Source: Brachypodium distachyon
Taxonomy: Eukaryota > Streptophyta > Magnoliopsida > Poales > Poaceae
Direction of reading: 5' to 3'
NCBI RefSeq assembly: GCF_000005505.3
Contig: NC_016131.3
Location: 1,302,001 to 1,366,000, forward strand
Length of the DNA: 64,000 nucleotides
The notes under the pieces are model-generated. The model was given only the letters and a program-made list of their open reading frames with translations. It was not told where the DNA came from and did no database searches. The stretch's first letter is position 1; every line of letters begins with the position of its first letter. Made by a program: the position numbers and the translations under genes. Positions 12,791 to 23,436 of this stretch are shown piece by piece.

Positions 12791-12839
12791 TGTCTTCTCC
12801 TTCTTTGGTCATTTCCTCTTCCTCTTCAACTTCAGTAGC

Positions 12840-13230
12840 CCCAATTGATACCAAATAATCCACATAACTGTCTTCTCCATCTTCCCAGTGGAAGAAATTG
12901 CACCCACCCCTCTGCCCAAACAACATCACAAATTCAAACCAAATTCGAAACAGCAAAGACTCAAAACACCCAAATCGATGACAAAGCTGCAAAATTACCC
13001 GGTGATTCGGGCACTTGTAGAAGACTCTGTCTGGATTCATCTTCGATTGAGAAACGAGACGAACTGCAGTCCTAATCTGGCAGCATGGGCACTTCACCAG
13101 TGGTAACGGAGGCCGCGGCAGGGGACCTTCTTTGCTTGGCTGTGGGGGGCTGCGGTGGTGGAGGGGATCCCTTCTTCTTGCCTCTCTTCCCCTCTGCAGC
13201 AGCCCAACTTGCGGACGAGATCCCAGACAT
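12840..13230 (-). pseudogene. Captured GRF-type zinc-finger gene fragment
   Basis: Read on the minus strand, an ATG at 13230 opens a proline-rich N-terminus. A one-base frame change follows, then VKCPCCQIRTAVRLVS, NPDRVFYKCPNH and, after an intron-like GTAATT...GGGCAG stretch, GGCNFFHWEDGEDSYVDYL. The CxxC ... NPxRxFYxC ... CxFFxWxD pattern is the GRF zinc finger. The intron is retained and the frame is broken. The piece was therefore captured as genomic DNA and is not coding. Confidence 0.7.
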
Positions 13231-15239
13231 TGCAGCAGCGGGGCGGCGCCGGCGGGGCTCAGGCAAAGAGAGGAAAAGAGACGATTGGGAGAAACTGAGA
13301 GAGACTGAGAGAGAGAGAGAGGGGGGAATGTTTATAGGGGGTCTTTTGCAAAATTCCATGCCACAGCTTCCGCGGGAAAACTCCCGCCCAACGACTTCGT
13401 CCGACGAGGCATCGGTCAGCAGCCGCGCTGGCTCGATTAGGACCACGCGTGTACAACTTTAAAAGAATTAGGAGCCAAATATGCACTTTCCAAGAATTAG
13501 GACCAACTTCACACCCCTCATATAGTTTTAGGACCTACGGTGCATTTTACTCTAGTTTTAACTTATCCAACGCTTGCTTGATTTAGTCAAGATGCTGGAA
13601 AGAAAAAAAATAGACAGTACTAATCAATTGTGAGATCCTTACAACACCTGATGATTTTTACATTGTAAATGAATCCTTCACTTGCTTCTTACAGGTATGG
13701 TTCCTCATTCCGCTTTGTTGGTGACTGTTCAGATACAAAGCCCCTTGATGCATTGGGTAGACGAAAAACTAGGATATTGGCCATTGATTCTTTGGACTGC
13801 CCAACTAAGTTACAGTATGAAATTAGTGGTCTTCTAAGGTATGTCTTGGTTCTTCTTTCACTCAAATTTTTCACAATTTTTGTAATTTACTGGTAGCTTT
13901 AGTTGTCAATTTGTCACAATTCTAAACGATATACTCCGTATAACTTTAGTGTTTTTCTAAATTGTTTTCACTGGTAATACATCTCTGTGTAGGGAAGTGA
14001 ACAAAGCATTCTGTGGATTTTTGGACCAATCAAAGCATCAGCTATACGTGAAACCTTTCCAGGTGTTTTACCTAATGACTTGTACAGAGTTGCTATTAAT
14101 TAAATCCTTTTATGAACTACCTGATTTCAAACACTGACAAAATTTCAAACACTGGCAAGAAAACAGTATATTAGTTAACATTTTACTCCCTCCTTAATCG
14201 ACTTCCTAGAATGTTTGTGATAAAAGAAACACTGTGCTCTCCAACCAGTGAAGAAATTAAGTGTAGGCCAAACAAAATAAAGGCTCTTCTGCCTGTGTAT
14301 ATATTTCAAATAAGGCATGCGATGATAACCAGTAACTTATAAATTATAATACATGCATGGTATTAGAAGTATGGTGTATTAATGTTCTGATGATCATGTT
14401 TCAACTTTTAACATGTGGTTCAGGATTCTAATACCAAGGATAACTGTCCAAGTGTCAGCTCTGATGGATGTATAAGAGTTTCAACTGGAATCTGGGGCTT
14501 TTGGTGGAAACCCTGAAATTAAGAGCATGATTCAGTGGATTGCTGCATCACAGGTACAGGAAAATTGCTATTACACAATCGGATTTCAGGGATTAGTGGT
14601 ACATGTGAACCACTTCTATTCCCAGTTTAATGTCTACTGACATATTACATTCAAGTACCAACACTATTTGGGCGGTCAAAAATATTTGCATGTTCTTATT
14701 TTGCAGGCATGCCGACCTTTTGTTAATTACTATACTTTTGAGGCTGCGTCACTGAGAAGACTAGAAGAGGTACTGCAAGCCTTTAAAATTTAGCAGTCAC
14801 TTTCAAAGTTTCAGTAGATTCGCATGTTTAATGATGTTCACGGTTCTGCAATCACCAACTGAAGGTGGCTGGCTGTTGTGATCCTTTTCTTTTTGTGCAC
14901 TAGCATGAATCCTTCTGGATTTTGATCTTCTCCATTCAGTAGGGTCCAATGGATGCTTTGATCCTCTGTTTTCTGTACCGAATGGAATCAGTTTGTAATC
15001 CCATGTTGTTAGGCTCTCTTTTTTATGTTCTCTTCACCTTAATTCTTTTGCCTTGCATTATCATATTTTGACAGGTGATCCAGTGGATATTGCTGCATGG
15101 ATGGACTGTCGGCGAATTGTGGGACATGCTTGTCGAGTATTCAACCCAGATGCTGAGATGAGAAACACACGAGGGCTTTTTGACTTGGTTACTTCCAAAG
15201 AACGGTGCTAATAGCGATGTGGATTACATGTGTGAGTAG

Positions 15240-16781
15240 CCTGATGCTGTGAGGTTAGCATCTACATGTAATGCGCAGGTGTGCACTATACTTGTGTGAA
15301 CAACTTTGTAAAAACATTAATTGGTAGATTTTCTTTCCCTGGCCACAAACTGGTCAGCAATGCGTGAGACCAACACATAATAGTTTCGTAATGATCCTTG
15401 CATTTTGTTATGACCGGTGGTTACATGATTAACGATCCAGAAAGGATTTTATGCAAGTAAACTGTGTTAATGAGGCCATTCGATTGCCCTCTTGCCACAA
15501 AATGAGACGACGTGCTGACCTGATGTACAGAATAGTCATCTACTGCATTGCTCTATCACATGGATACAACGTGGCAAAACAAAAACAAAAAAAAAGATTA
15601 AGAAAAAGAGATATCAAACGACATATTCACATAGTTTGGCATCTTCAGGAAAGCTGTTGAGTGTCCAAGTCACGACTGGGAAACAAAACTTGGTTAGCAG
15701 ATTCAAAGTTCAAGAAAGCTATCGAGTTCTCGTCAAGGATCAGACATCAATGTCGCGTGACAACATTCCTGTTAGTTCCTGCATGCATCCTCAGGCCGCC
15801 TCTGATGTCAGATACTCAGATAGATGAAGCTAATACAACCTGGAGCCAGACTCTTCTATACATCGGATCTACAACCTGCAGCAGCATGAGACAGAACCAT
15901 TACAAAATGGAATCGACAAGCATCTGTAAACAGGCTGAAAAGAATATAGTTTACATGTGCCAAGGAGAACATTTTCGGTTCAAACAGACAGAGTTCGCGT
16001 CTAATAATGCTCAATCAAACGGACAAGCTGATCCAGATTGTCCAACAGGTTTGACAGGTGAAATGCTAAACACTTTGCAAAATACTCGAACGAGTTGCAA
16101 GACATCGTTCGTCTCTGAAAGGGCAACGGCTAACATGCTAACTTGCAAAACGTATTACCATCATTCAACATACAGCATGTACCAAGTGCCAATTTGAGTA
16201 CAGTTCATAAGTAATCTGTTACTGGTCGTTACAAAAAAGACTGGCTATACACAATTAAGAAAGTTCAACAAATAACTCCATGAACATCCAGGTGTGTTCA
16301 TACTCAACGATATGTTCTACAACTTTTTACAAGTCTACTATGATTAAGCATTACGACACTCATATTATTAAAGGCTAATAGGGTAGAAAAGTGCCCATGC
16401 TTAAGACGAGGAGTATATCTTCAACAGAAACAACTCAACAAATTTGCATAAACCATGAATTGCATCTACATACTAGGACATAAATAATGCTCCTGACCCC
16501 TCAAATATGTGTCTCATCTTTACAGAACAACGAATTTGGATGATAATTTTACTGTGATAAGTGTGTGTACTAATATATTCAGTTTGGGTATATCAAGGTT
16601 GTTCCTGAATTTAACAGTACAGAAGATCACAATCCGACAGTATAAATGTGTCATGTTTTGCTCATTGAAATTTAGAGTATTGCATTGCAATGATGGATTA
16701 TTTCTGAGTTAGAGCTCAGTAACACAAAGCGAAAAAATGTAATGAGAAGAAACCTGCAATTGTAACCTCTTGTTCCAGAAT
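15240..16781. repeat. Duplicated PARG 3' flank (copy A)
   Basis: There is no gene here. The sequence closely matches the 3' flanks of the intact PARG copy (34575-36600) and the third copy (39224-40661), in the same orientation. Shared landmarks include CAGGAAAGCTGTTGAGTGTC and ACTTTGCAAAATACTC. Open frames in all three copies are interrupted at different places, so this is non-coding intergenic DNA of the ancestral PARG-FRS locus. Confidence 0.85.
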
Positions 16782-17147
16782 TCAAGATGTCCGCCTCCCA
16801 TAAGGTGCTTGATCATCCTACATTTATTATGATGCATCAGCACAATACATGACACAGCTTGACTCACACAAACGCTCTACAATACTAGACAGATGCAAAG
16901 TACCCATTCACCTGAAATATATTCGGATACACCCACTGGACTACCCTAGATTGCTCTGCTGATGGTGTGTGTTGGCCAAACTGTCCAATATGAAGAAACC
17001 AGTAAATTATTTTCGTCTATTACACATATAATATTCAAAGAGTGGAAATACAGTCATGTCGCTGAAAAGAAAAACCTGCAAGGTGTTGCCAGGATGTAGC
17101 TGATCACCATAATGATGTGGATGGCTAGATTGCACTCCATAACGGCT
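16782..17147 (-). pseudogene. FAR1-related gene 3'-end relic (exons 5, 4 and part of 3)
   Basis: The segment matches the last exons of the intact FAR1-related gene at 40662-43533. Exon 5 equivalent is 16782-16817, exon 4 is 16912-16980 and partial exon 3 is 17076-17147. Splice sites and short frames are intact, but homology stops in the middle of exon 3 at about 17147. The rest of the gene (DNA-binding, transposase and SWIM regions) is absent. This shows that the duplicated block spanned the convergent PARG-FRS 3' ends. Confidence 0.88.
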
Positions 17148-17225
17148 ATTAATTAAATCCTTTTATGAATTACCTGATTTCAAACACTGACAAGAAAACA
17201 GTATATTAGTTAACATTTTACTCCC
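17145..17225 (+). repeat. Stray PARG intron 6 fragment
   Basis: About 80 bp starting GCTATTAATTAAATCC and ending AACATTTTACTCCC repeats the start of PARG intron 6 in copy A (14091-14190) in direct orientation. It is fused to the truncated FRS exon 3, with GCT as possible microhomology. It marks a further rearrangement or the remnant of a fourth copy. Confidence 0.75.
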
Positions 17226-18009
17226 ACTGCCAGAAGGTCATCACGAACTTGCCCCAACTCCTGTTGCTGCTCAGCAATTTCCCCCTTGAGCAACTGGAGT
17301 TCCGCAGTGTGGTCGTCATCCCCGACTGATGGCTTACCACGACCCGTCGCAATGATTGTTGAACTGGAAGAGGAGTTTTACACTGCACGCCGACAGTAAC
17401 CCGAATCCAGACAACAATCCAGCCGCCGCCGCGTTGAAATCACAGAATCAGGGATTTTAGAACAGCCGAAACCGAAACCTGATCTGTAATTCCAACGAAA
17501 TCGCCTCCGGAAAATGGAATTCACCGTCACCACACGCCGCCAAGGAGAGATCAAGCCCCGCCACCAACGCCGCCCAGTAGGAATCAATCGCCGTCACCAA
17601 ACGCCGCCGCTGAAGGAAGAGATCCGCTCCCACAACACCAAATCAGATCGAGCACGCCACCAGAAATTGAAGGCACCGAGGAGGATTTTACGGATGGATT
17701 CCAACTCCCCGATGTGCACCACACCCACGCCGCCAAGGAATTCGATGGAATCTGATACCACTTTGTCAGATCCTTGCGAGATCTAGACTAAGATGAACGA
17801 GAGCAATGGGGAATTTTATCGCCTGGTACTCGCCCAGATGCGGCTGAGCCCAATATATATTGTATATATTGTTTTGTTTGCGATGATAGCAATTCAGGAA
17901 TGAAATTACAGAGCTTAGCGGCTCAGCTTATAAGCAGCTACGAATTACAGCGACAGGTAAAACAACAGATGTAAATGGCGCACAGGTAAACAGTTTAACT
18001 CCTGGCACA
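17226..18009 (-). mobile_element. LTR-retrotransposon fragment (LTR, PBS and start of gag)
   Basis: On the minus strand the order is LTR, primer-binding site, internal DNA. A TGGTATCAGA site (rc of 17751-17760) complementary to initiator tRNA-Met follows a CA-ending block by three bases. That block runs to about 18009 and begins TGTGCCAGG, giving a candidate LTR of about 246 bp with TG...CA ends. The internal part includes a glutamine-rich, coiled-coil-like stretch (LKGEIAEQQQELGQVRDDLL) typical of gag N-termini. It is cut off at 17226. No polymerase or second LTR is seen in the window. Confidence 0.6.
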
Positions 18010-18110
18010 TCATGACCGTAGGCATAAGTGACTTCATCTCCACCCTTCGTTAACTGAACCTCATCTCCTTTCAACATTTCTTCAGTAGTGGCGATAGTCA
18101 GGCTCTGACA

Positions 18111-19065
18111 CTTAGCAATGCCCTTTGGCGGATATTCTCCCTTAGGCTAGGATCTGTGCATTGTTTGACCTGGTATTCGCTCAATCTTGGAGTAGCCTGA
18201 ATTCACACGACCAGGTTAGCTACAGAAATTTTATGTTGGTTCTGATCTTGCTACCAGAGAAATTCTGGCAATGGATCAGTACCAATTCCTCATCAATTAC
18301 CAGTTGGAACCAGCGAAAAATTTGAGCCATCAGAGAAATCTTCTTAATAGAAGATGTGTGTGGTTGGTTATCATCCAGTTTCCTGTCAGGTTTGGAGTTC
18401 AGATACTAACTGGTTGAAGTACTGGAAGCTGGACTAATTAGTTGATGTTCAAGTACATTGGTGAGTTAAATGGGGGTAAATTCAGACCCAAAATAACCTA
18501 ACTTTTTAGAAATGGTATCAGTCTGCATACGGGTGTCTGACCAGCCAGCAACTCTCATGATTTTCAGCAATTCAATGCCAAATTAACCTAACTTGTAGAA
18601 ACAGCCAGTTACTTTCAGGATTTTGAATGCTGAACCTGACATGGCGCTCGCTTCAGCTAGATGCTCGTTCCTACATTTCAATCTACTGCTCTTGACCAAA
18701 TCCATTTCATTCAAATTCCTTAAACCTGAGTCTTTTTATTCCCACTATTTTGTTTCTAAATTTTACAGTTTCAACTTTATTATTAGAGTAAACATGGGAA
18801 AGATCACTAATGACAGACAAATAAGCAACTATGGAAAGAGCATGCTAGCAAAATAACTAAACTTTGTTGTCCCCCATTTTGTGATCTACCGGTTTCCTTC
18901 TAGTCAGAAGCTCCAGAAGAACCATGCCAAAGCTGTAGATATCACTCGTCTGCATCGACCATCGAGTAGGAGCATCCAAGTTAGAGAGGTAATGCATGAA
19001 AAGAAGGCTTCAGATATTTCCACTACTCATGCCAAGAACAAATTCTCTAAATATCTACTTATTTG
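18111..19065 (-). pseudogene. Inverted relic of the Pti1-like kinase gene (exons 5-6)
   Basis: On the minus strand this segment matches intron 4 end, exon 5, intron 5 and exon 6 of the kinase gene at 3297-8607. Exon 6 equivalent is 18111-18196 (86 bp instead of 87, so frameshifted). Exon 5 equivalent lies near 18858-18955 and has lost about 30 bp, including the YAMTGQLTQ coding part. Intron 5 is recognisable throughout. Beyond exon 6, at 18010-18110, the homology is replaced by unrelated sequence with a short open frame that I do not recognise. Confidence 0.85.
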
Positions 19066-19263
19066 TTGACCAATGCCATAGTCGGTGCAATGCTAATGTA
19101 GCAGGCTAAGTTCTTTGTCCACTAAACTTGCATACAAAAGCATCTGGTTGAATGAAGTCGTGTCCTGACACCCACTCCACCACACTAAATCTGTACACCT
19201 CTAGCCGGTGCTTCATTCCTCGCTGGGTCACCCGATTAAAGCAGCTCATGGTGCAATCACAAG

Positions 19264-19430
19264 CAGCGGCAGAACCAGGATTCAACCAAACACCAGGCCA
19301 ACATTGTATTATACATTGTGATTAGTCTAAACCCCAGGCCAAAGCAACTGTTTATACTAAAACATAAGGCAGAAAAAAATCCAAGCCCCAGGCCATGGCC
19401 CTAGTTGCCTGGGGCCTGGCTCCGCCTCTG
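19264..19430. mobile_element. hAT-type MITE
   Basis: A 167-bp insertion has imperfect terminal inverted repeats, CAGCGGCAGAACCAGG and CCTGGCTCCGCCTCTG (13 of 16 match). It is flanked by an exact 8-bp duplication, ATCACAAG, at 19256-19263 and 19431-19438. The 8-bp duplication and CAG-type ends indicate the hAT superfamily. It interrupts the pre-SET coding part of the SUVH pseudogene; removal of the insert restores continuous homology. Confidence 0.88.
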
Positions 19431-20429
19431 ATCACAAGACTCACCGCACTCATACACTATTGGCCTTCCCCTGACAAGAGTGACATGCTCATTGTACACC
19501 AGGTATCCACCGTTCTTCCTTAAGACAACCACAACTGGACCCAAATGTGCCACACCCACAATGGCAGACCAAGTACAAGTGGCCGAGCAATATAAGGGGA
19601 CATTAACGAAAATTCTGGGTGAGCAATGTATTCAAACTCAAGGAGAGACCTCTCTTGGTCCACTTTGTTGTGTACGGGGACACGGAACACCTCCTTGTCT
19701 TTCGATAGGTCCAGCGATATGCAGCCGTGCACGCGAATTTTCGAGCTTTCCTTTGACCTTGAGTTGCTTCACCAAGTACCAGTTGTTGCTATCGAGCTCG
19801 CCCTGGCCAGACAAGCGCACAAGCTTGAACCTATAGACATTGCTGCCGACTTGGCCAGGCTGTAGGTGCAGCTGTTGACCTTGCAAATGCCATTATAGAC
19901 ACCTTGCGGCAAGGGCTAGCCATGTGCCCATGTATGGTTCCCGACACAGTTGCCACCGTGACTAGTGTATAAGAGGACATCGCCATTGTCCTCACCATTG
20001 AGGTATATGCCGGTGGAGACGACGCAGGTGACGATGGATCATCCTGCTGTGATGATGTAGTCTATGCATGGTTGCAATGTGCGGTGGAGGCCGACTACGC
20101 AAAGATTGACGCGTAAGCAAAAGGCGTCGCCAACGAGGATGCACACATTTCAATAGAGCGAGAGGCCCTTGTCGCGCATCACGGCAGAGGAGCACTTGCC
20201 CATGTTGTCATGACTGCCATGCCCGTGGAGGGGTGCGGAAGTAGAGACTGGCAGTCTTCAGACGTGCTGCTTGTAACACCTACCATTTTCATCTTCATGG
20301 TGGAGGAGGAATAGACGAGGGCAGAGGCGTTGACGTTCCATCTCATTCCCCATGAAGAGTTAGACTCGGGTGGAGGGTAGGAGTTGGCTTCAAGATCGGC
20401 AAATCAGTGTGATCCTCAAGGGAGGGCGC

Positions 20430-21000
20430 ATTCTCCCCATGGATGAGATCGCAGAGCTCGAGGATGGGCGCTTTCGGTGGTGGGAGAGACGTGTGTGGTG
20501 GGAGTGTCGAGAATGGTAGGGGCGTTGAGTTCAAGCTTGGGATTGAGGTGTATGTGTGGCGGCGCGACCATTGCATGCTCCCCATGGATGAGATAGCAAA
20601 GCTCCGGGGTGGGCGTTTCGGTGGTGAGAGCGACTTGGGTGGTCATAGTGTCGGGCATGGGAGGGGTGTTCTGGTCAAACTGGAGGGCAAGGTGGATCTG
20701 CGGCAGCATGGCCATTGCGTGCTCTGCATGTATGAGATCGCAAATCTCGGGGATGGGAGCTTTGGTGGTGAGAGCGACGTGGTTGGTGGGAGTATCGATC
20801 ATGGGAGGGGTGTTGAGGTCAAGGTTGAGGAAGATCTGCATCGGCATGGCCATTGCACGCTCGTGCTCCTCATGGATGAGATCGCGGAACTCAGGGTGGG
20901 TGCTTCGTTGGTTTGAGCGACGTTGTTGGTGGGTGTGTCGGGCATGGGAAGGCATTGAGGTCAAGCTTGAGGGTGAGGTGGACCTATGACGGTGTTGCCA
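20430..21000 (-). repeat. Tandem ~150-bp repeats, left arm
   Basis: Four imperfect copies of a unit of about 150 bp are present. On the minus strand they encode variants of ...EICDLIHxEH...AMAxPPQI. They correspond to the four units in the right arm. Confidence 0.8.
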
Positions 21001-21909
21001 TTGCACGCGCTCCCTCGAGACTCGGCCACACAATAGGAAGATGGGAGAAGGGAAGTCAAATCATTTTTCCAGTGATTTCATTACCATTTCTCTATTCGAG
21101 GGGTGAATTTTTTTTTCTTCTCACAACGATCCCCAGGCCGTCCAATACTCAACGGACCAAATCCTCCGCTCTCCCGATGCGTAAAACCCTAGCTTCACAA
21201 CGGCTTCTCAGCATGGGTGTTCATGGCCCAACGTTCATTGAATTACTTCTAAACCTACCTCTTTGGTCGATAATGATGTTCTTTCTCCATTCATTGTTTG
21301 TGCTGATGTTAGTATAGGAAGCAGGTGCCGACACTTTTTGAAGCACATAGATGAAATGAATCTTGACGAAATCACATTGTTTGCACACAAAATGTTGTCC
21401 TGATGCCCTGCCATGGCGAGCTAGGAATATGGTTTTCACTATGTCTTGTCTCCTCTTATTTGACTAAATTACATCATGGAAGAACAAAATTCTATTTCAG
21501 TCAGATATGAGGTGGAGCATAGCGAAAACCATCTCCCTAGTTCGCCAAGATTTTGTGTGCAAACGATGTGATCTCGTCAAGATTCATTTCAACTATTTGC
21601 TTCAAAAAGTGCTGGAACCTGCTTCCTATTGTAGCATCAACACAAACAATGAATGGGGAAAGATTATTAGTTCTCGACCAAAGAACAACAGATTTAGAAG
21701 CAACATTATGAGTGGGAGCCCATTCAAGAAGAAGCAGACTATGGCAACGTTGGCCCAATTGGGCCATGAACAACCATTCTAAAAGAAGCCGTTGTGAAGC
21801 TAGGGTTTTGCACACATCAGGAGAACCGGAGGATCTGGTCCGCTACGTAGCAGAATTCAACGGCTTGGGAAATCATCGTGAGTAGAAAAAATCCACCCTC
21901 CGAACATAA

Positions 21910-23436
21910 ATGGTAATGAAATCTCAAGAAAAAATGATAGTCTTTGCTACTCCCGTCATCCTAGGGTGTGGTTGTGTCTCGAGGGAGTGCTTGCAATGGC
22001 GAAGCCTCCACAGATCCACCTCACCCTCAAGCTTGACCACAACGCGCCTCACATGCCCGACGCTCCCACCACCCACGTCGCTTTCACCACTGAAGCCCAC
22101 CCCCGAGCTCTGTGATCTCATCCATGGGGAGCACGAGCGTGCAATGGCCGCTCCACCGCAGATCCACCTCACCCTCAACCTTGACCTCAACGCCCTTCCC
22201 ATGCTCGACACTGCCACCACCCATGTTGCTCTCACCACCGAAGCGCCCACCCCGAGATCTGCGATCTCATCCATGGGGAGCACGAACGTGCAATGGCCGT
22301 ACCGCCGCAGATCCACCTCACCCTCAACCTTGACCCCAACGCCCTTCCCATGCCCCAGACTGTCACCACCCACGCCGCTCCCACCACCGAAGCACCCACT
22401 CCAGAGATCTGCGATCTCGTCCATGGGGAGCACGAGCATGCAATGGCCGTACCGCCGCAAATCCACCTCACCCTCAAGCTTGACCTCAACGCCGCTCCCA
22501 TGCCCAACACTACCACCTCCCACGTCGCTCTCACCCTTGAAGCACCCATCCCTAAGCTCTGCGATCTCATCCATGGGGAGCACAAGCCCTCCCATGACGA
22601 TCACACCGATTTCGTGAATCTTGAAGCCATCTCCGCAACTCCTACCCCCACACGAGTCCAACTTATCATGGGTAATAAGATGGAACGTGAACGCCTCCAC
22701 CCTTGCCTCTTCCTCCACCACCACCACGAAAATGAACATGGTACGTGTTACAAGCAACACGCCTCAACTTCCGCACCCTCATATGAAAGATGCGCCTCAC
22801 CTTCAAGGCTCTCTGCCAACGCCTCATCCATGATCCTTCCCAAGGGCACGGCAGCCATGACAACATTGTTAAGTGGTCATCTGCCATGATGTGCGAAAAG
22901 GGCCTCTTGCTCTACTGTAAAGTGTGCATCGTCGGCGCCATCCACAGCGTCATCGTTGCCAACGCCTTTTGCTACTGTGTCGAGCTTTATGTTGTCGGGC
23001 TCCACCGCACCTTGTAGCCAGGCATAGACTACATCGTAACAACGGGAAGATCCATCGCCACTTGAGTCGTCTCCTCCGGCACATACCTCGATATGAGGAC
23101 AATGACGATGTCCTTTTATACACTGGTACTGATGGCAACCATCGCAACTGTGTCGAGCTCCACCAAGACCAGATGGTTGACCGTGGCAACCTCACACTCT
23201 ACAACAACTTCCTTTACGGTGTTGAGGTCAAGGTCAACAAAGTCAACAGCTACACCTACGGCCGGGGCAGATCTGGCAACAATGTCTATAGGTCCAAGCT
23301 CGTGCACTTGCCTGGCCAGGGTGAGCTTGGTAGCACCAAGTGGTATGTGGCGAAGCAAATCAAGGACAAGCTTGACTCTGAAGTTCACTTGCTTGAAAGA
23401 GATACTCCATATATTGAGAAGAAGAATAGACTATGA
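21910..23436 (+). pseudogene. SUVH-type methyltransferase pseudogene, right arm
   Basis: The plus strand carries the second copy: tandem repeats (22017-22600), then RLTFKALCQRLI, then an SRA domain with VELYVVGLHRTL, GTDGNHRNCVELHQDQ, VDRGNLTLYNNFLYGVEV and RGRSGNNVYRSKLVHLPG. Stops and frameshifts occur; for example, a TAG directly follows HRTL at about 23017. The copy stops after the SRA domain at about 23436, so pre-SET and SET parts are absent. The SRA fold region is better preserved than in the left arm. Confidence 0.82.
22017..22600 (+). repeat. Tandem ~150-bp repeats, right arm
   Basis: Four head-to-tail units begin with CACCTCACCCTCAA at 22017, 22165, 22314 and 22464, spaced 148, 149 and 150 bp. 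Each encodes about 50 residues with the core CDLIHGEHE and AMAVPPQIHLTL. The one- and two-base length differences shift frame between units, which is itself evidence of decay. Confidence 0.85.

Larger units (their letters stand above)
11868..13552. mobile_element. Non-autonomous Mutator-like element carrying gene fragments (Pack-MULE type)
   Basis: The element is delimited by long terminal inverted repeats of about 140 bp (11868-12005 and 13408-13552). Their outer ends read GAGTAAAATGCACCGTA. The flanking 9-bp duplication is TAGCTTTAA (11859-11867) and TAGTTTTAA (13553-13561), one mismatch; the empty site in the intact PARG copy reads TAGTTTTAA. A 9-bp duplication with long inverted repeats is diagnostic of the Mutator superfamily. 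No transposase is present. The GC-rich interior carries two convergent gene fragments, a PB1-like domain on + and a GRF zinc finger on -, so it fits the Pack-MULE pattern. It inserted after the PARG duplication. Confidence 0.9.
10215..15239 (+). pseudogene. Poly(ADP-ribose) glycohydrolase pseudogene (copy A)
   Basis: This duplicate of the intact PARG gene at 30334 keeps introns but lacks exon 1 altogether. Homology begins within a few bases of the first base of intron 1. Exon equivalents are 10326-10529, 11289-11393, about 11738-11857, 13695-13838, 13993-14062, 14424-14553, 14707-14769 and 15075-15239. Damage is plain. There is a 1-bp deletion near 10481. The exon 4 acceptor has changed from AG to AT at 11736-11737. 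There is a TAG stop at 11846. An 8-bp deletion near 14498 destroys the GNWGCG motif. There is a TGA stop at 15159. A 1685-bp Mutator-like element sits at the exon 4 end. The lost acceptor falls exactly between the GGG and EE parts of the PARG signature. It cannot encode an active enzyme. Confidence 0.93.
19080..21033 (-). pseudogene. SUVH-type histone H3K9 methyltransferase pseudogene, left arm
   Basis: Reading leftward from the centre at about 21.4 kb, the frames show four ~50-residue tandem repeats (20430-21000) and an SRA/YDG domain with DAFCLRVNLCVVGLHRTLQ, GDVLLYT and NVYRFKLVRLSGQGEL. A CISLDLSKDKEVFRVPV stretch and a pre-SET region (IVYECGESCDC, CFNRVTQRGMKHRLEVYR) follow. This is the domain order of intron-poor SUVH proteins, which bind methylated DNA and methylate histone H3 lysine 9. 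Multiple frameshifts and stops break the frame, the catalytic SET core is absent, and a hAT MITE sits in the pre-SET part. Confidence 0.82.
19720..23436. repeat. Large head-to-head inverted repeat of SUVH sequence
   Basis: The left arm (about 19720-21443) and right arm (about 21519-23436) are reverse complements with moderate divergence, separated by a spacer of about 75 bp. Near the centre, CTTGACGAAATCACATTGTT on the left matches CTTGACGAGATCACATCGTT read in reverse on the right. Each arm contains upstream DNA, including AAACCCTA telo-box motifs at about 21185 and its complement at about 21803. Tandem repeats and SRA-coding sequence follow outward. The arms read outward, so only read-through RNA would form a hairpin. 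Confidence 0.85.

Noticed and set aside
13085..13462. 125-codon + frame in the Mutator-like element
   Set aside because: It is the complement of the captured GRF fragment leader, has purine repeats and no domain.
10326..15239. Copy A as a second functional PARG gene
   Set aside because: It lacks exon 1, has two frame-breaking deletions, a lost acceptor and two in-frame stops, and carries a 1.7-kb transposon.
20416..21033. 205-codon repeat-rich open frame as a separate protein gene
   Set aside because: It is the decayed N-terminal part of the SUVH pseudogene. The tandem units have length differences that shift frame, and the frame stops before the SRA domain.
22017..22600. CRISPR-like array
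   Set aside because: The repeats are contiguous 150-bp protein-coding-derived units without spacers, in a plant nuclear genome.
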